The notes beneath the pieces are model-generated. The model was given only the letters and a program-made list of their open reading frames with translations, did not search any database and was not told the origin of the DNA. 64,000 nucleotides of DNA, taken from contig LR746272.1 of the NCBI GenBank assembly GCA_902729315.2, positions 6,387,827 to 6,451,826 of the forward strand, written 5' to 3'. The DNA comes from Spirodela intermedia (lineage: Eukaryota; Streptophyta; Magnoliopsida; Alismatales; Araceae). Position numbers and translations under genes: made by a program. How positions within the stretch are numbered: position 1 is the first letter of the stretch; each line of letters starts with the position of its first letter. Positions 1 through 11,437 of the stretch are shown here, one piece after another.

Positions 1-3000
1 CTAAAATTTGCATACCAGAAGATATCCTTGTAATTCTATATGCCGGCTTATAAGGATTATCCATGAATGGCATCTTTCAAATCCTTTATGATGGGAACCA
101 TATCCATTGGGTCCAAATATTCGCCTTGTCATTGTTTAAAATTAAAGCAGAAATTAAGGAAGAAACTCCATCCACTGGGTAGTCAGTACCATATATTATT
201 TCCGAAGTGGTCGAAATAACTCAATTGAAAAATAAATATTTTTTAGTCAGTTATAAATAGTTATGTAGATAGTTCTTTCGTCCTCAGTAAATCAGAAAAT
301 CCGTTACACTGTCCTGAAGAAGATTTTCTTCTGTGATCAGCACAAAAGTTATAAAAAAATCATGAAATAATTTTAGAATAAGAATGTGTATGACTGTCTC
401 TTGAAGAATATCAAAACGTAACTGTGAAGTTCCCAAATGACCAAGCAGGTTTTGTACTACATACCTAGAAGCAGGGATTCATCCATTTTAAGACCAATCT
501 TTCGAAGGGATTGTCTTTCTTCTTCAGTGAGGAATTCCTGATCAGGAGCTTGCTCTGAAGGTCTCCATTTAAAATTTAGCTTCAGTAGCTCTTTCTCTGA
601 TTTATCTAGCTTCAACTTAATCTGAAAACAGAGAAAAAAAATCCTCATTCTAACCGTGCTATTTTTCTTTTCCGATAAGTAGCATTACTTGCCTCCTCCT
701 GTAGCTAGGAGTAGAACCTTACCAATTGAAGCTGACGCTCCTGCCTTCTGAGATCCTTCTTTAAGTTTTCTCTTTCAGCATCAATCTTCACGCTCACATC
801 AGAATTTCCATTTCTTAATGAACTATAATTTGTTTCAATGTCTAAAAATTCTTTGACAGTTCCAATTTCACTTGTGCTGGCCACACTAACATCATCAGGC
901 ATATACAGTGCCGTCAATTTCACTCGGGCTCTTTCTTCATGAAGTTGTATGTCACTCAATATTTTTTCCCTCTCGAGAACAGAGCTTGCAACTTTGGGTG
1001 GAATAAAATCCTTTCCTCTGTACAGTATGATGAAAAATTTGTTCCGCAATAACAGGACACCTCCTGTTAGACGCTGCATTGTGATCTTGAACGTCAAATA
1101 TTTGAAAACGTATAACAATAATATAGTCATGGGGCACAGGAAAATAAGCCAAATAAAGATGTGTCGTACTAAGTTGTATTTTTCATTTTTCCCTTTATTG
1201 AATATTTTATTTATTACTAAAGTGTTGAACCGGACCAGACTGGTCCGGTCCAACCCCTGTACTATGGGCTTGGTATAAATACCAGACCAACATGTTAACT
1301 AAGTCAAGACTGTCTTATTTTTCACCTTCCTGTTCGGGTTTAGGGTTTTAGGGGTTTCAATGCCTATAACACAGTGCTCAACATGGTATTGGAGCCCAAG
1401 GTATGATCGACTTGTTTTTTAATCTCTGCTACCTTGAGACGTCTCTATGAAGTGAGAGTTCAAATCCTTGACATCTTTCAATGAGGTAGTGATACGAGTT
1501 AGTGGTGAAGAGAGCAAAAGAGGTTTAATGCTTGGTTCTCAAAGGATGGAAAACACAGCGTTTGTGGCTAGAGGCAACAGTAATCCAACTACAACTATGG
1601 AGAAAGCCAAAGTCACTCCCACCCTAATTGGAGAGTCAAAGAGTCAAAGACATGAACACAGGAGTACCCTAAGGTGTACCTACTGCAGAAAGGCAAGCCA
1701 CACTCAGGAGAGATCCTGAAAGCTTCATGGCATACCCCAAAATCAGGAGTGGGGTCAAACGGGAGAGAACAGCTCAGGAGTAGTGCTCATGCTCATGTCC
1801 CAGTTGTGCAGCCAAGTAAAACAGGACCACTTGAGCTAAGTCATCTCATCCTGGACGAGGTTGTAAAGATACAACTCTCTCTAGCCTCATGTTCTTTAGC
1901 ACATTCAAGAGAGTTTCCTTTAGCAAAAATAATGACCCTTATATTGATGTTGTGCACCAAAAGACCCTTACATTTTCTGTCCTTTAAACGTCTTTCACCA
2001 TCTCATGGAACTTTCCTTGATGGTTCGAACATTGTTACTATCCCTACCAGTGTATCTGAGGGTTTATCTAAAGAAAAATAGAAATAAGTTATGGATGAAG
2101 AGATAAAAGTTTTAGAGAAGAATAAACCTCAGGGTTAGTGAGACTACCAAAAGGAACAAGAATCATCAGTTATAAATTGGTCTTAACAATGAAATATAAA
2201 GCAGATGAATACGTAGAGAAATACAAGGCTTGACTGACTGCCAGAGGGTATATTCAAATCTATAGGGCTGACTACCTACAGACTTTTATTCCTGAGGCAA
2301 AAATGTACAATGTCAGAATTTGCTGCCATTAGATACTAGTTATGACTGGGATATATAACAATGTGATGTTAAGAATGTATTTCTGCATAGAGAATTAGAC
2401 CAAAAAATCTATATGAAAGTCTCACAAGGATATGAGAAGAATTTGACTGCCAATATGGTATGCAAATTAAAATAAACATTTTATGAATTTAAACAATCAG
2501 CTTGAGCCTAATTTGGTAGATTTAGATGAACTATGATTGAAATAGGATAACACACTTAATATATGTCGATGGCATAATTGTGGCTGGAAAAGAAAGAAAG
2601 AAAGAAAACAACTATGTCAATGTCAGACCAAACAATTTGAGATCAAAACATTGAGAAGGTTGAAATACTTTCTTAGAATTGAAGAAGCTCACTCAAGGAA
2701 AGGTATTTTTATCTCTCAACAAAAGTATATTAGGGATCTCAGGAAGGAAATAGACAAAACTGTATGTAAACTAGCAAATGCTCTAATGGATCTAAATCTC
2801 AAACTTAGTGGAGCAAAGGAGGATGCTGTTGTAGACAGAGATATATCAACAATTGGTTAGAAGATTAATTTATTTCTCATACATGACTAGTTTAGCATGT
2901 GTGGTGCGTGTCATTAATCAGTTTATGTACAATCCAAAGTAAGCACACTTGCAGGCAGCTCACCAAGTGTTACATTATCTCAGATGGAAACCAAGGAGAG

Positions 3001-6000
3001 GTATTTTGTTTAAGAAGAATGGAAGATTGATACTTTAACACGGTGAAGGGCCTATAGTAGACACGAGACCTACTTCAGGATATTTCACCTTCTTTGATGA
3101 ATATCTTATAACACGGTGGTGCAGGAAGCTACATATGGTAGCAAGGTCAAGCAAAAAAGTAGAATTTCGACCAATGGCCCAAGGAATATGCGAATCATTG
3201 TGGGTGAAGATTATATTAGAAGACTTACAGATCAAGAGGGATGGTTCAACGAGAGTTTACTGCAACAATAAGTTGGCAATAAACATAGCCCATAATCCAA
3301 TAGAACACAACCAAAAAAAATACATTGAGACCGATTGGCACTTCGTTAAAAAGAAGCTGGAGAGTGAGCTAATTTGCATTCCACATGTGTCTACGAATGA
3401 TCGAATTGCAAACACACTAAAGGCTTGTGTAATACAAGTACTTCAACATCTTGCAATTGGGAATTGATGATATCCATTCACCAGATCGAGGTGAAGTATC
3501 GGAATAAGTTGTATTTTTAATTGTTTCCTTTGTTATAATCTTTTCTTTATTATTTAAGTGTCGAATTGGACAAGACCGGTCCAGTTCAACCCCAGTATTA
3601 TGGGCCTGGTATAAAATACCAGACCCAAACATTAATCAAGTCAAGAGCGTCTTATTTTTCGCCTTCCTAATCAGGATTAGAGTTTTGAGGGTTTCAACGC
3701 CTTTGACACAGCACTCAAAAAGATGCAATAAAGAAAATAAAAACTATGAGCAGAAAATGATTTTTTTGGGAAAGGTTATGTCCCCGAATCTGCTTTAATC
3801 AATGTTTCTTCAAACTTTGGTTACACATATTAGAAAGCCAAAAACTTTAATAAAAGAAAAAGACGTTCTGAAAAAGAAAGATACTGGTAAAACAAAACAA
3901 AAATTATCAGAAAGAAAAACAGTTGGCCATTTTTTTGGTTAACTTTAAAGTAATAGAAATGGATAAAATCCTACATAAATCACAGACTCATCATTATGAC
4001 TTGGTGGTCACTATCCACAAGGGCATTGTGGAAAAAATGTGTAATCAGGAGTTAGTTTCTGTTGGTCAGTTTCCTAGTTGGGCAGTTTCCTAATTTGTCA
4101 GTTTCCTAGTTTGTTAATTTCCGAGTTGGTCAATTTCTTAACCTAGGCAGTCTCCTTTTTTGTGGCCAGGGTGACTGTGCATCACTAGAAAATTTTCTAT
4201 GATTCAAGAAGAAGAAGACATTCTTCCAGAGTGTTTATCCCTATATGGTTTGCGTTGGGCATTAATGTCAATGAGAAAAAAAAATTCGGGGAATGTTTGG
4301 CAAGTTTATTTACAATATGTGACAAGGACCTACGAGACAATGAATTTTTTTGACGTAATCTATCAGTTAGAATTCAAAATTCATCATTCCAGAATTTTTG
4401 GAGATTGAATTGAGAAAAATTATAGTTATAGGGGTCTTCCTTTTCTATCAGTTGGAATGCTCAGGTTTTACTCGAACAAAGCTGTAAATGAAACTGCCCA
4501 CAAAATGTATCTGCAGATCCTACAACTGCAGATGCTAATTTCATGGCATTTGGTATAGTCAGTGCGCAAGCAAAGGACTATAGAAATTGTACATGAACCA
4601 TTTCCAACTTGCCTTAAGTTCATTTGCCATTTTTTCGTTGTCAGTGTTCAAGATACCCCACTTCACAGCCACTTTTGCTATTGGACTTTTCTCCCATAGC
4701 TTGATAATGGCAGCAGCTACACCTTGCAATTTTGAGTTTTTACCTTCCACGGAGATGAAGAACATTAAAAAATTATCCCATAACTAATGAAAGGCAAGAA
4801 GGTTCTTCTGGATAAGAGCATTCGCGAACTTCCGAAAAAGATAACATAATTCTTATCCCGTAAACGGAATAGGATGCCAAGAGGAAACCTAATGTTCACT
4901 ATGAGAAAACTAAACACAGAAAGCAGATTTTACCTAGCGCAAAGTGAGTAGGAAGAGGATGTGCAAGCTTCCTCAAGTGCGTAAGCTCATCATCTGTCAA
5001 CTTCGATCTCACATTTGGAGGACAAAGCCTAAAGGGTGGCCTAAAATCAGGAACAACGTCTGGAAGCAAGTCAGCATCCACAGGCAACGGCGTTGACCAC
5101 CACCAGTCGATAAATCGAGGACCCAATCCATCCAACAACCTGTTTACTTCTCTCTCAAAGAGTGTTCCAGTTATTGACTCAGCACAGTCATTTAGGTCGT
5201 CGATCCTGCTTTCTGGCCTAGAATGATCTTCAGTGTCTTCTAAAAATGGCATGCTGGAAGTAACGCCAGTTTTTGGAGAAGATAACTCAGAAATCGGTGA
5301 TGACAGTAATGATTTCTCACTCTCAGAATGTGGAGATGCATGAATATATTTGGAAGTATCCTGATCATTATTTCCTCTGAGAACAACAAGGGTGTCCTTC
5401 TTGCTCCAGATCACTAAACCTCCAGTCTTAATCTGCTTGATATATTCAACACAAGTTAACATGCGGCCACATGAAAAAGATAGGCTTCAGTTAAAACAAG
5501 ACTTTAACACAGTGGGATAAGCCCATCTGGACTCATACTTTTCATGGATGCAAATAATCGATATTCACTGCCTCCATTCATTGCATGATGTTACCAAAGC
5601 CATCTGACCCATTCAGTCATTGACTTGGGAACAGCATTTGGCAAAAACAGAAGGTCAACATAAAAAATATTCATGTTCAAAATGGTCAACTATCTTTTTC
5701 TACTATTGAGAAGAACTTTATGGTTTCAGAAAATGCACTAATATACAGCACAATGTCAGTATTGGATTCAATAATCTGGTGTCGACTCTGTTTCTGATAC
5801 AGTGAGGCATATAGGTACTAATTTATGGCCTAAAAATTCTTTTTTCACACCAAGAAGCAATTTTCAACATGCAGAATGAGGTAATACTTATCACTGTTAT
5901 CCAGAACGTTAAAGGTAAAAAAAAGAAAAAAAAATAACAATGATGCCAACTAGAGAACGATATCTATGGTAATGCATTTTTGTCATCCATTAGTAATTAT

Positions 6001-7356
6001 GTAAGCAAAACTAATATATGATCTTAATTTTCAAAATGTGATAGAATACCTCCTTCTGAGATCTTCTTTGCTAGCAATAACAGAAAGAAGATAGAGTATC
6101 TGGTTCCTTCCTTCTAAGACTTGACTATGATTGAGCAACTTTTTTGGTTTTAACTTTCCTATTTTTTCTGTCATCAAAAAGCAGCCAAAGACTTGATGTC
6201 TTTATGATAGAGCAACCAATTTTGCCGACTGCAATTTGAGTAAGTTTAAGGAAAATCTAATATCATCTAGACTTCCACGCACTAGTCATTCAATTTAAGT
6301 AAAATTAATCTATGGGATTAATTCCAAATAATTCCAAATAATTAACCTGGCGTTTCCAAGTGGAGACAAGTCGAAAAAAATACAGCCCCTGACCTCTATG
6401 ATCTCCCTTGCTCTATCCATATTGCGGCATAGGGGCTCCACAAACCTAACCATGGCAAGCTCTTCTCTCCTCCAGGTAGCTCTAATCTCATCCACAACGT
6501 CATCAGTTACACCGGCCTTTTTCGCCTTCACCCACTTGTTCAATTTCCGTGCTTCCATCCTCAACCTCGCGAGGAGTGGCTCTGGGAGGATTAGCTCTGC
6601 GGCGGTCAGCGTCCTCGGTTTCTTCACCCTTGGAAAAATCAAGGGTTTTTCAGAACCAACCCACGGCATTTTCCCACTGAACGGCTGGTTCCCTATCGCC
6701 GGATCTCCCTTCGTTCTTATTTCGTCCTCCTTTTCTTCTTCGTCTATATCGCTGCGGTTAAGTTCCCCAAGACGAGCAATTCTTTGAATGATATTCTTCG
6801 TGGCCAGCCTGCTCCTCCTATCTAGGACTTCCTCCATCGGAGACTTCCCTCCATCAGAGACCTCACCTCTCAACTCCTCCATCGATTCATCCTGTTCTAG
6901 ATGACTGAGCTCTCCAAGACGAGCAATGCTCTGAACAATCTTCTTCATCGCCAGCCTGCTCCTCCCGCCCCTGACTTTCTCCGTCAGAGACTTCTCCCCA
7001 GGTTTCCCATTCCTCTTCCTGCTCCTGGGTTTTGAGAGGTCCAGCACATCCCCGGGGGGCAGCACCAGCGGCCCCCTCATCCAGGGAGCAGTGGGCATCC
7101 TGAACCCCCCGCCACTCTGCGCCCACGGCCTCTCCGCGGGCGTCGACGAGGAGTCGTCCCGCGCGCCCTGCCGCGCACCGTCATAATCCGAACGGGAGAG
7201 GAGGAGAGCAAGGCAGGGCCTCGACCTTGAGGCGGAGGCGGAAGCAGTGGCGCTGGTGGTGGCGACTTGGGTGTTGAGAGGAGAGGATAGCAGACGTTGG
7301 GTTCGGTGCGAAATGCAGTGAGGGAGGTGCAAGAGGGAGGAGGCGGCTCCGGCCAT
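1..7356 (-). CDS. CFM3: CRM-domain chloroplast RNA-splicing factor, CFM3-like (3' part off the left edge)
   Basis: Five coding exons are visible: 6394-7356, 4934-5432, 4613-4743, 723-1073 and 465-621. Phases agree throughout and give about 700 residues; the rest, including any third CRM domain, lies left of position 1. CRM proteins bind group II (and some group I) introns in plastids and help splice them. Residues 1-60 are Ser/Ala/Arg-rich, like a transit peptide. [19 protein letters not shown] (91-109) is the conserved N-terminal motif of this subfamily. The first CRM domain starts near residue 251 (LTAAEL) and continues through [11 protein letters not shown] into [14 protein letters not shown] across the exon 1-2 junction. 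A second CRM domain follows, with [33 protein letters not shown] and [15 protein letters not shown]. Intron 3 (1074-4612) uses a GC donor and contains a copia element. The family is clear; CFM3 versus a close paralogue is inferred. Confidence 0.88.
1162..1383 (+). repeat. 5' LTR of the intronic copia element
   Basis: The LTR starts TGTCG and ends CTCAACA, directly before the primer-binding site. It shares long blocks with 3497-3720, for example the stretch around TGGTCCGGTCCAACCCC and the shared TGTCTTATTTTTCACCTTCC-like block, with many point differences indicating an old insertion. Confidence 0.88.
3497..3720 (+). repeat. 3' LTR of the intronic copia element
   Basis: This is the partner of the LTR at 1162-1383. 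It begins TATCGGAATAAG, so the canonical TG terminus is mutated, and ends just before the AGATG target duplication. The preceding GATCGAGGTGAAG is a polypurine-tract-like sequence. Confidence 0.87.
6743..7000 (-). repeat. Coding tandem duplication inside CFM3 exon 1
   Basis: A 147-bp unit is present twice in frame. Residues [19 protein letters not shown] (132-150) recur as [19 protein letters not shown] (181-199), a 49-residue period. The DNA shows the same relation: CCAAGACGAGCAAT ends at 6780 and again at 6927. It lengthens the linker before the first CRM domain by 49 residues and keeps the frame. Confidence 0.8.
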
Positions 7357-7444
7357 CGACTGAGGGTACCTCTGGAAAACGGAGACTGACAGGAATCTGC
7401 GATGTGGCCAGAAGATATGGTCTCAAACCAGTATAGATCAATCA

Positions 7445-9083
7445 TACTTCTCCACAGTCATCCTGTTTTTGGAAATATTTACATCATCCTAGTTTACCCA
7501 TTTTATTTTCTTGATTAATATTGAAAAAGGTAAGATCTTGAGAGGAGCATACTCCGTCCCCAGATCAACCAAACCCCGAGATGAAGGGGCACACAAAAAT
7601 TGGGGTTTGGAACGAGGAGGATTTGAGAGCATCAATATTTGGCATATGCTTCAACAAAGTAAACCATCAATATGGCAAAGAACCTACCCTTCCCCATCCT
7701 TTTGGTTTGCCATTTTACTTGTCTCAACAAGGGTACAGGAGAAACCTATATAAATCATATCTCTCGATGTCAACCCATCAAAAATTTAATCAGTTTTTAT
7801 TGATATTAATTCATGTGAGATTTAGGTGCAAAACTAAATAAAATCAATGACTGGTATCATGAAAAAAATGTAATTAATTTTATTTCAAAAGGATTTGGAT
7901 TATAGGTAAATCCTCCTTTTTGAGGCTAATGCTTATAAGTTTTAAAAACTCAAGTCAAGTGATTAATCAAGATGTCCTTTGTGAAATACATGTTATCGAT
8001 TTTATGTCAGGCCATATCGTCATTAGCAAATATTCTAAGAATGTTTATAAAATAGTGTAAATAGGTTCTGACAATCTATTTTATGGACTGCATGTCAACT
8101 CAAATATATAATTGGCCTTTCACACAAGGGCCCACCTGCCTTAATAATCTCCTCTTCTAATGAAATGTGAGCTCCAGATGCTATTTTTTGGATCCACTAC
8201 TTAAAATGAATTATTCTTCCACAAGTTTCATCATTCTAGTGCTAAATAGCCAAATTCTAAGAATGGTCTAAGAAAGTGCAAACCACATAAATCTTATTTA
8301 CCACATTATTTTAAAGATGCTATTTTTGGGAGATGGTGCATTACTAGAAAAATAAGTTGATTCTTTCTATGTCTGTAGTCTTCTCAATTTTAATCACGTT
8401 TACTAGATTCCCAAACGTTTTTCTTGTTGCATCTCTAGAAAGATTAACTAAATAGAGAGTTGTAATCTAATAAAAATACATACGACATTTCCTTGAACAT
8501 CTTCTAGTTGAATGAGATGCTAACCATTTGAAGTGTTTGATGTTGACACTTGATTCCCGTCTTCATTTCAAGTAAGGAAAACTTTGGCTTGATTGATTAA
8601 TGCTGTCTCCGAAGATATGACATCAGTTATTTGTAAACTTTTAAATCATTCTTGAGAGACCTTTTTCATAATTTTTCCACTATTATCTAAATTCCCTGCA
8701 TTATTTTCCATGTACTAACTTGCATAATTTATTTTATTTCTCTCGTTAATGGCTCTTAGCTCGATTTTCTTCTCGTATTTGGTACGTAGCCACTGAGCCA
8801 TGCCACATCGTTCTTCCATTCTGAAGCTATTGCTAATCTGCGAGAGGAACATCTATCAATCAGGCTGCGTACAGTATATCCTGCATCAAGAACATAGCAC
8901 AGCTGAACGATTTGGGTTGGGAAATGGGATCATTTAGTCGAGGTCAACGTTGAACTGCTGATTATGTCCAGCACAACAGAGTATGAGAAATAGCATATGC
9001 CCAGTGGTGGTGATACATCGAGAGAGAAGGAACGACGGACAGGGTCTCTCTTTCTAAGAAGTCTTCTCCTCAACGTCGGTCCC
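7445..9083. other. Intergenic DNA between CFM3 and the carboxypeptidase-like gene
   Basis: This stretch holds the CFM3 upstream region on the left and the 3' flank of the carboxypeptidase-like gene on the right. It is AT-rich with short open frames only and shows no recognisable protein, RNA gene or repeat with clear ends. Confidence 0.5.
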
Positions 9084-11437
9084 TCAAGGGTGAGGGAAAT
9101 AGCTGGAGTTGGGCAGTGGTTGGTTATTGATGAAAGAACTGAGCATGGCGTACACGTCCTCGGACTGATCCTGCGCTGCCTTCCTGCCGGAATTCTTCAG
9201 CGTCGCGTAAGTTAGCCCGTCCTTGTACGAAACGGTGTACCCAGCAAACTGAGAGAGAGACCACAGCTCAGCCCAAGAATGGATATCTCTCTCTCTCTCT
9301 CCTTGTACATGGTGCCCTTCCTCTTCTTTGGGTTTACAGAAGGGGAAATATATCCTTCATTGACTCACCTCCACGGGGGATTTACCAAACCACGGCCGCC
9401 ACGCTGTATCCATCGTTAAGTTAACCTTAGACAGTACCTCTTGTGGGCCGATGATCGGCAAGTTGTAGTCCAGGACGCCGCTGCACCGTCCGTTACACAG
9501 CGCGACGAAACCATTCAAAATAAGAAGAAGGAGAAGAAGAACGGGAGGAGGAGCAGGAGGAGGAGATGATGATGATGATGATGGAGAAAGAAGAAGACGA
9601 AGAGGACGAAGCAGAGGAAGAAAAGAAGAAGAAGAAGAGGACGATGTAGAGGAAGAAAAGAAGAAGAAGAAGAGGAAGAAGAAGAGGAAGAAAAGAAGGA
9701 GAAGAAGAAGAAGAAGAAGAAGAAGAAGAAGAAGAAGAAAGAGGAAGAGGAAGTTGACGATGACGGTAACGTTAACGGCCATGAAGAAAGAGGAAGAGGA
9801 AGATGACCTGTAGATGAGAACCTTAACCCCTCCGTCGAGCACCTCCCTGAGGGGGTTCACTGCAGACTGTAAATTGCGAGTCCAAGCGCTTCCCCTGCCA
9901 TAGGAAAAAAGAGAAAAAACAACAACAACAACAAAAAGGACGAGAATGATCGATCCCCCCAGAGTCATCGTCAGGTGAGCAAGGCTGCTGGTTCTCATCT
10001 CAACTAACCCTTTCGAGGGCATCCAGACCGGGGGATCCGTCATCTCCGGTGGCGACTTCACGTGGATGGCCTTCTGCACGAAGGGGATGCTAAAGTAGCC
10101 CGCCACGTACTGGTCGCGGCAGATGTACACGAACTCCTGCGAGCAAGGAGAGGAGAGGTCAACGCGCCGGAGGAGAGGACCGAGCTGGAGGAGGAGGAGG
10201 GCGGCGGCGGACCGTGAAGCTGTACGGTCCCATGATGTTGGCGATGTCAATGTCCGGGCAGGGCGGCGTATAGAGATTGAAGCGTTCGAGGAAAACAGTG
10301 TTGTCGTCGACGGGAGCCCAGATCTGAATGCATTCGGGTGCGACGAAGCCGGCCCCGCCGCGGACAGTACCGTTTCCGGTGGGCTGCGTCACGTTGGCAC
10401 ACCTATCCATGTACGTCTGGTACGTGGAGAAGGACATGAGGCCCATCTGCAAGTAGAACTCCACTTTGCTGATCTTGTTGATCATAAAGTCCATGTTAGG
10501 ATCCCCCATCTGGGTCAACAGGGAGGAGCGAGAGGCACGGAGTTAATAATGCGGCCCTCTGTAGCTTTTAGTTTCATGATCCTTTCCTCCATGAAAAACT
10601 TACGATGAGGCCCTTGAGGTTGATGGCGGGGCTTCCGCGGATTTTGTTCTGATGAAGCAGGCCGACGGCGAGCAGCGGCCCGATGGTGCCAATGTCGCCC
10701 TGGCCGGCGATGTAGATGTCGTTGTCCCGGTACTCCGGAAAGCGCTCCAGCCAGAGGCTGAGCAGCTGTTGGGCCTGCTCCGCTATGGAGTAATCGGTAA
10801 TATCGGCGACATACGTGTTGTTGGTGGAGAACGAGAAGCCCACGGAGGCCGGAACATCCAGGAAGAGGAGGTTCGCCGCTACAACGGTTGGGACATGCCG
10901 GTCACCGGCCTTCAGGGTCATGCAAATCAGGGAGGATGAAGAGGAGGAGGGGGGAAGAAGTTCACCCTTGTTCCAGGAGTTGGGGTTCTCGAGGAGACTC
11001 TGACCGTCTGTGTCAACCGTGAAAGGGCCCAACTGCTGGAAAGCGGCCGTCAACGGCGAGCATAGTTTTACTGTACACACAGACACGTAAAAAGCCACGC
11101 TCAAGCAAGAACAAGACCCTTTGAGGAAGAAGAAGAAACCCTAGAAGAAGAATAAGAAGAAGATGAAGTATCTATCACCATGGCAGCCCAGATAGAAAAT
11201 AATGGGCTTGGTGGTGGGATCCTCGGCGACGGCTTCCACGAAGTAGTAGAAGAACTGGGCCTCGTCGGCGAGGCCGAGGGTGAGGTAGCCGGAGTATTGA
11301 CGGAATTCCATGCTATCCGGCCCGTTGGGAAGCCAGTCGATCATGTCGTTGCTCCTCTCCTCCGTCGACACGGCAGCCGCCGGCCGGAGCACCGAGAGAA
11401 CGACGACGACGACAACAGCGGTGGCGGCGCCCATCAT
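9084..11437 (-). CDS. Serine carboxypeptidase-like protein (SCPL clade I type), probable pseudoenzyme
   Basis: Eight exons join in phase: 11179-11437, 10966-11070, 10604-10878, 10213-10509, 10009-10136, 9808-9894, 9369-9480 and 9084-9248. They encode 475 residues, a normal SCPL length. Residues 1-23 form a signal peptide (MMGAATAVVVVVVLSVLRPA), pointing to the secretory or vacuolar route. Family marks are QYSGYLTL, FFYYFVEA, NLLFLDVPASVGFSFS, WLERFPEY, NLKGLI, LDYNLPIIG and WRPWF. The catalytic apparatus is gone. The oxyanion-hole NGGPGCS is GCHVKLCS; the nucleophile box GESYAG is GQGDIG (180-185, Ser to Gly182); the His box GGGHTAP is NSGRKAA (His to Arg443). Asp388 remains. Intact phases, splice sites and stop argue against simple decay. 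No protease or acyltransferase activity is expected; a non-catalytic role is inferred only. Intron 6 is mostly a GAA/TTC tract. Confidence 0.85.
9519..9802. repeat. GAA/TTC-rich tract filling intron 6 of the SCPL gene
   Basis: The plus strand is almost only purine (GAA, GAG, GGA, GAT units), with a pure GAA run near 9700-9739. In the gene's sense strand it is a polypyrimidine TTC tract making up most of the 327-bp intron 9481-9807. Confidence 0.9.

Larger units (their letters stand above)
1162..3720 (+). mobile_element. Decayed Ty1/copia LTR retrotransposon in CFM3 intron 3
   Basis: Two similar LTRs (1162-1383 and 3497-3720) are flanked by the same 5 bp, AGATG (1157-1161 and 3721-3725), a target-site duplication. 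A primer-binding site resembling the initiator Met tRNA complement (TGGTATTGGAGC, 1384-1395) abuts the 5' LTR. A purine-rich tract (GATCGAGGTGAAG) precedes the 3' LTR. Internal translations in several broken frames give gag with a damaged zinc knuckle ([14 protein letters not shown], last Cys changed) at about 1670-1715. Reverse transcriptase pieces follow at 2090-2860 ([12 protein letters not shown], then [19 protein letters not shown], then [20 protein letters not shown]), and copia-type RNase H at 3135-3475 ending in the usual [14 protein letters not shown]. At 2.56 kb it is about half the normal copia length. The integrase and most of protease are missing or unrecognisable, so it cannot move on its own. 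It lies antisense to the host gene. Confidence 0.9.

Noticed and set aside
1450-1470. GTTCAAATCC-like string resembling a tRNA T-arm
   Set aside because: No acceptor or anticodon stems can be built around it, and it falls inside the copia element leader.
9357-10250. 297-codon minus-strand frame through the GAA/TTC tract
   Set aside because: It joins SCPL exons by reading through introns and translates the TTC tract as poly Leu/Ser/Phe; the spliced model explains the family matches.
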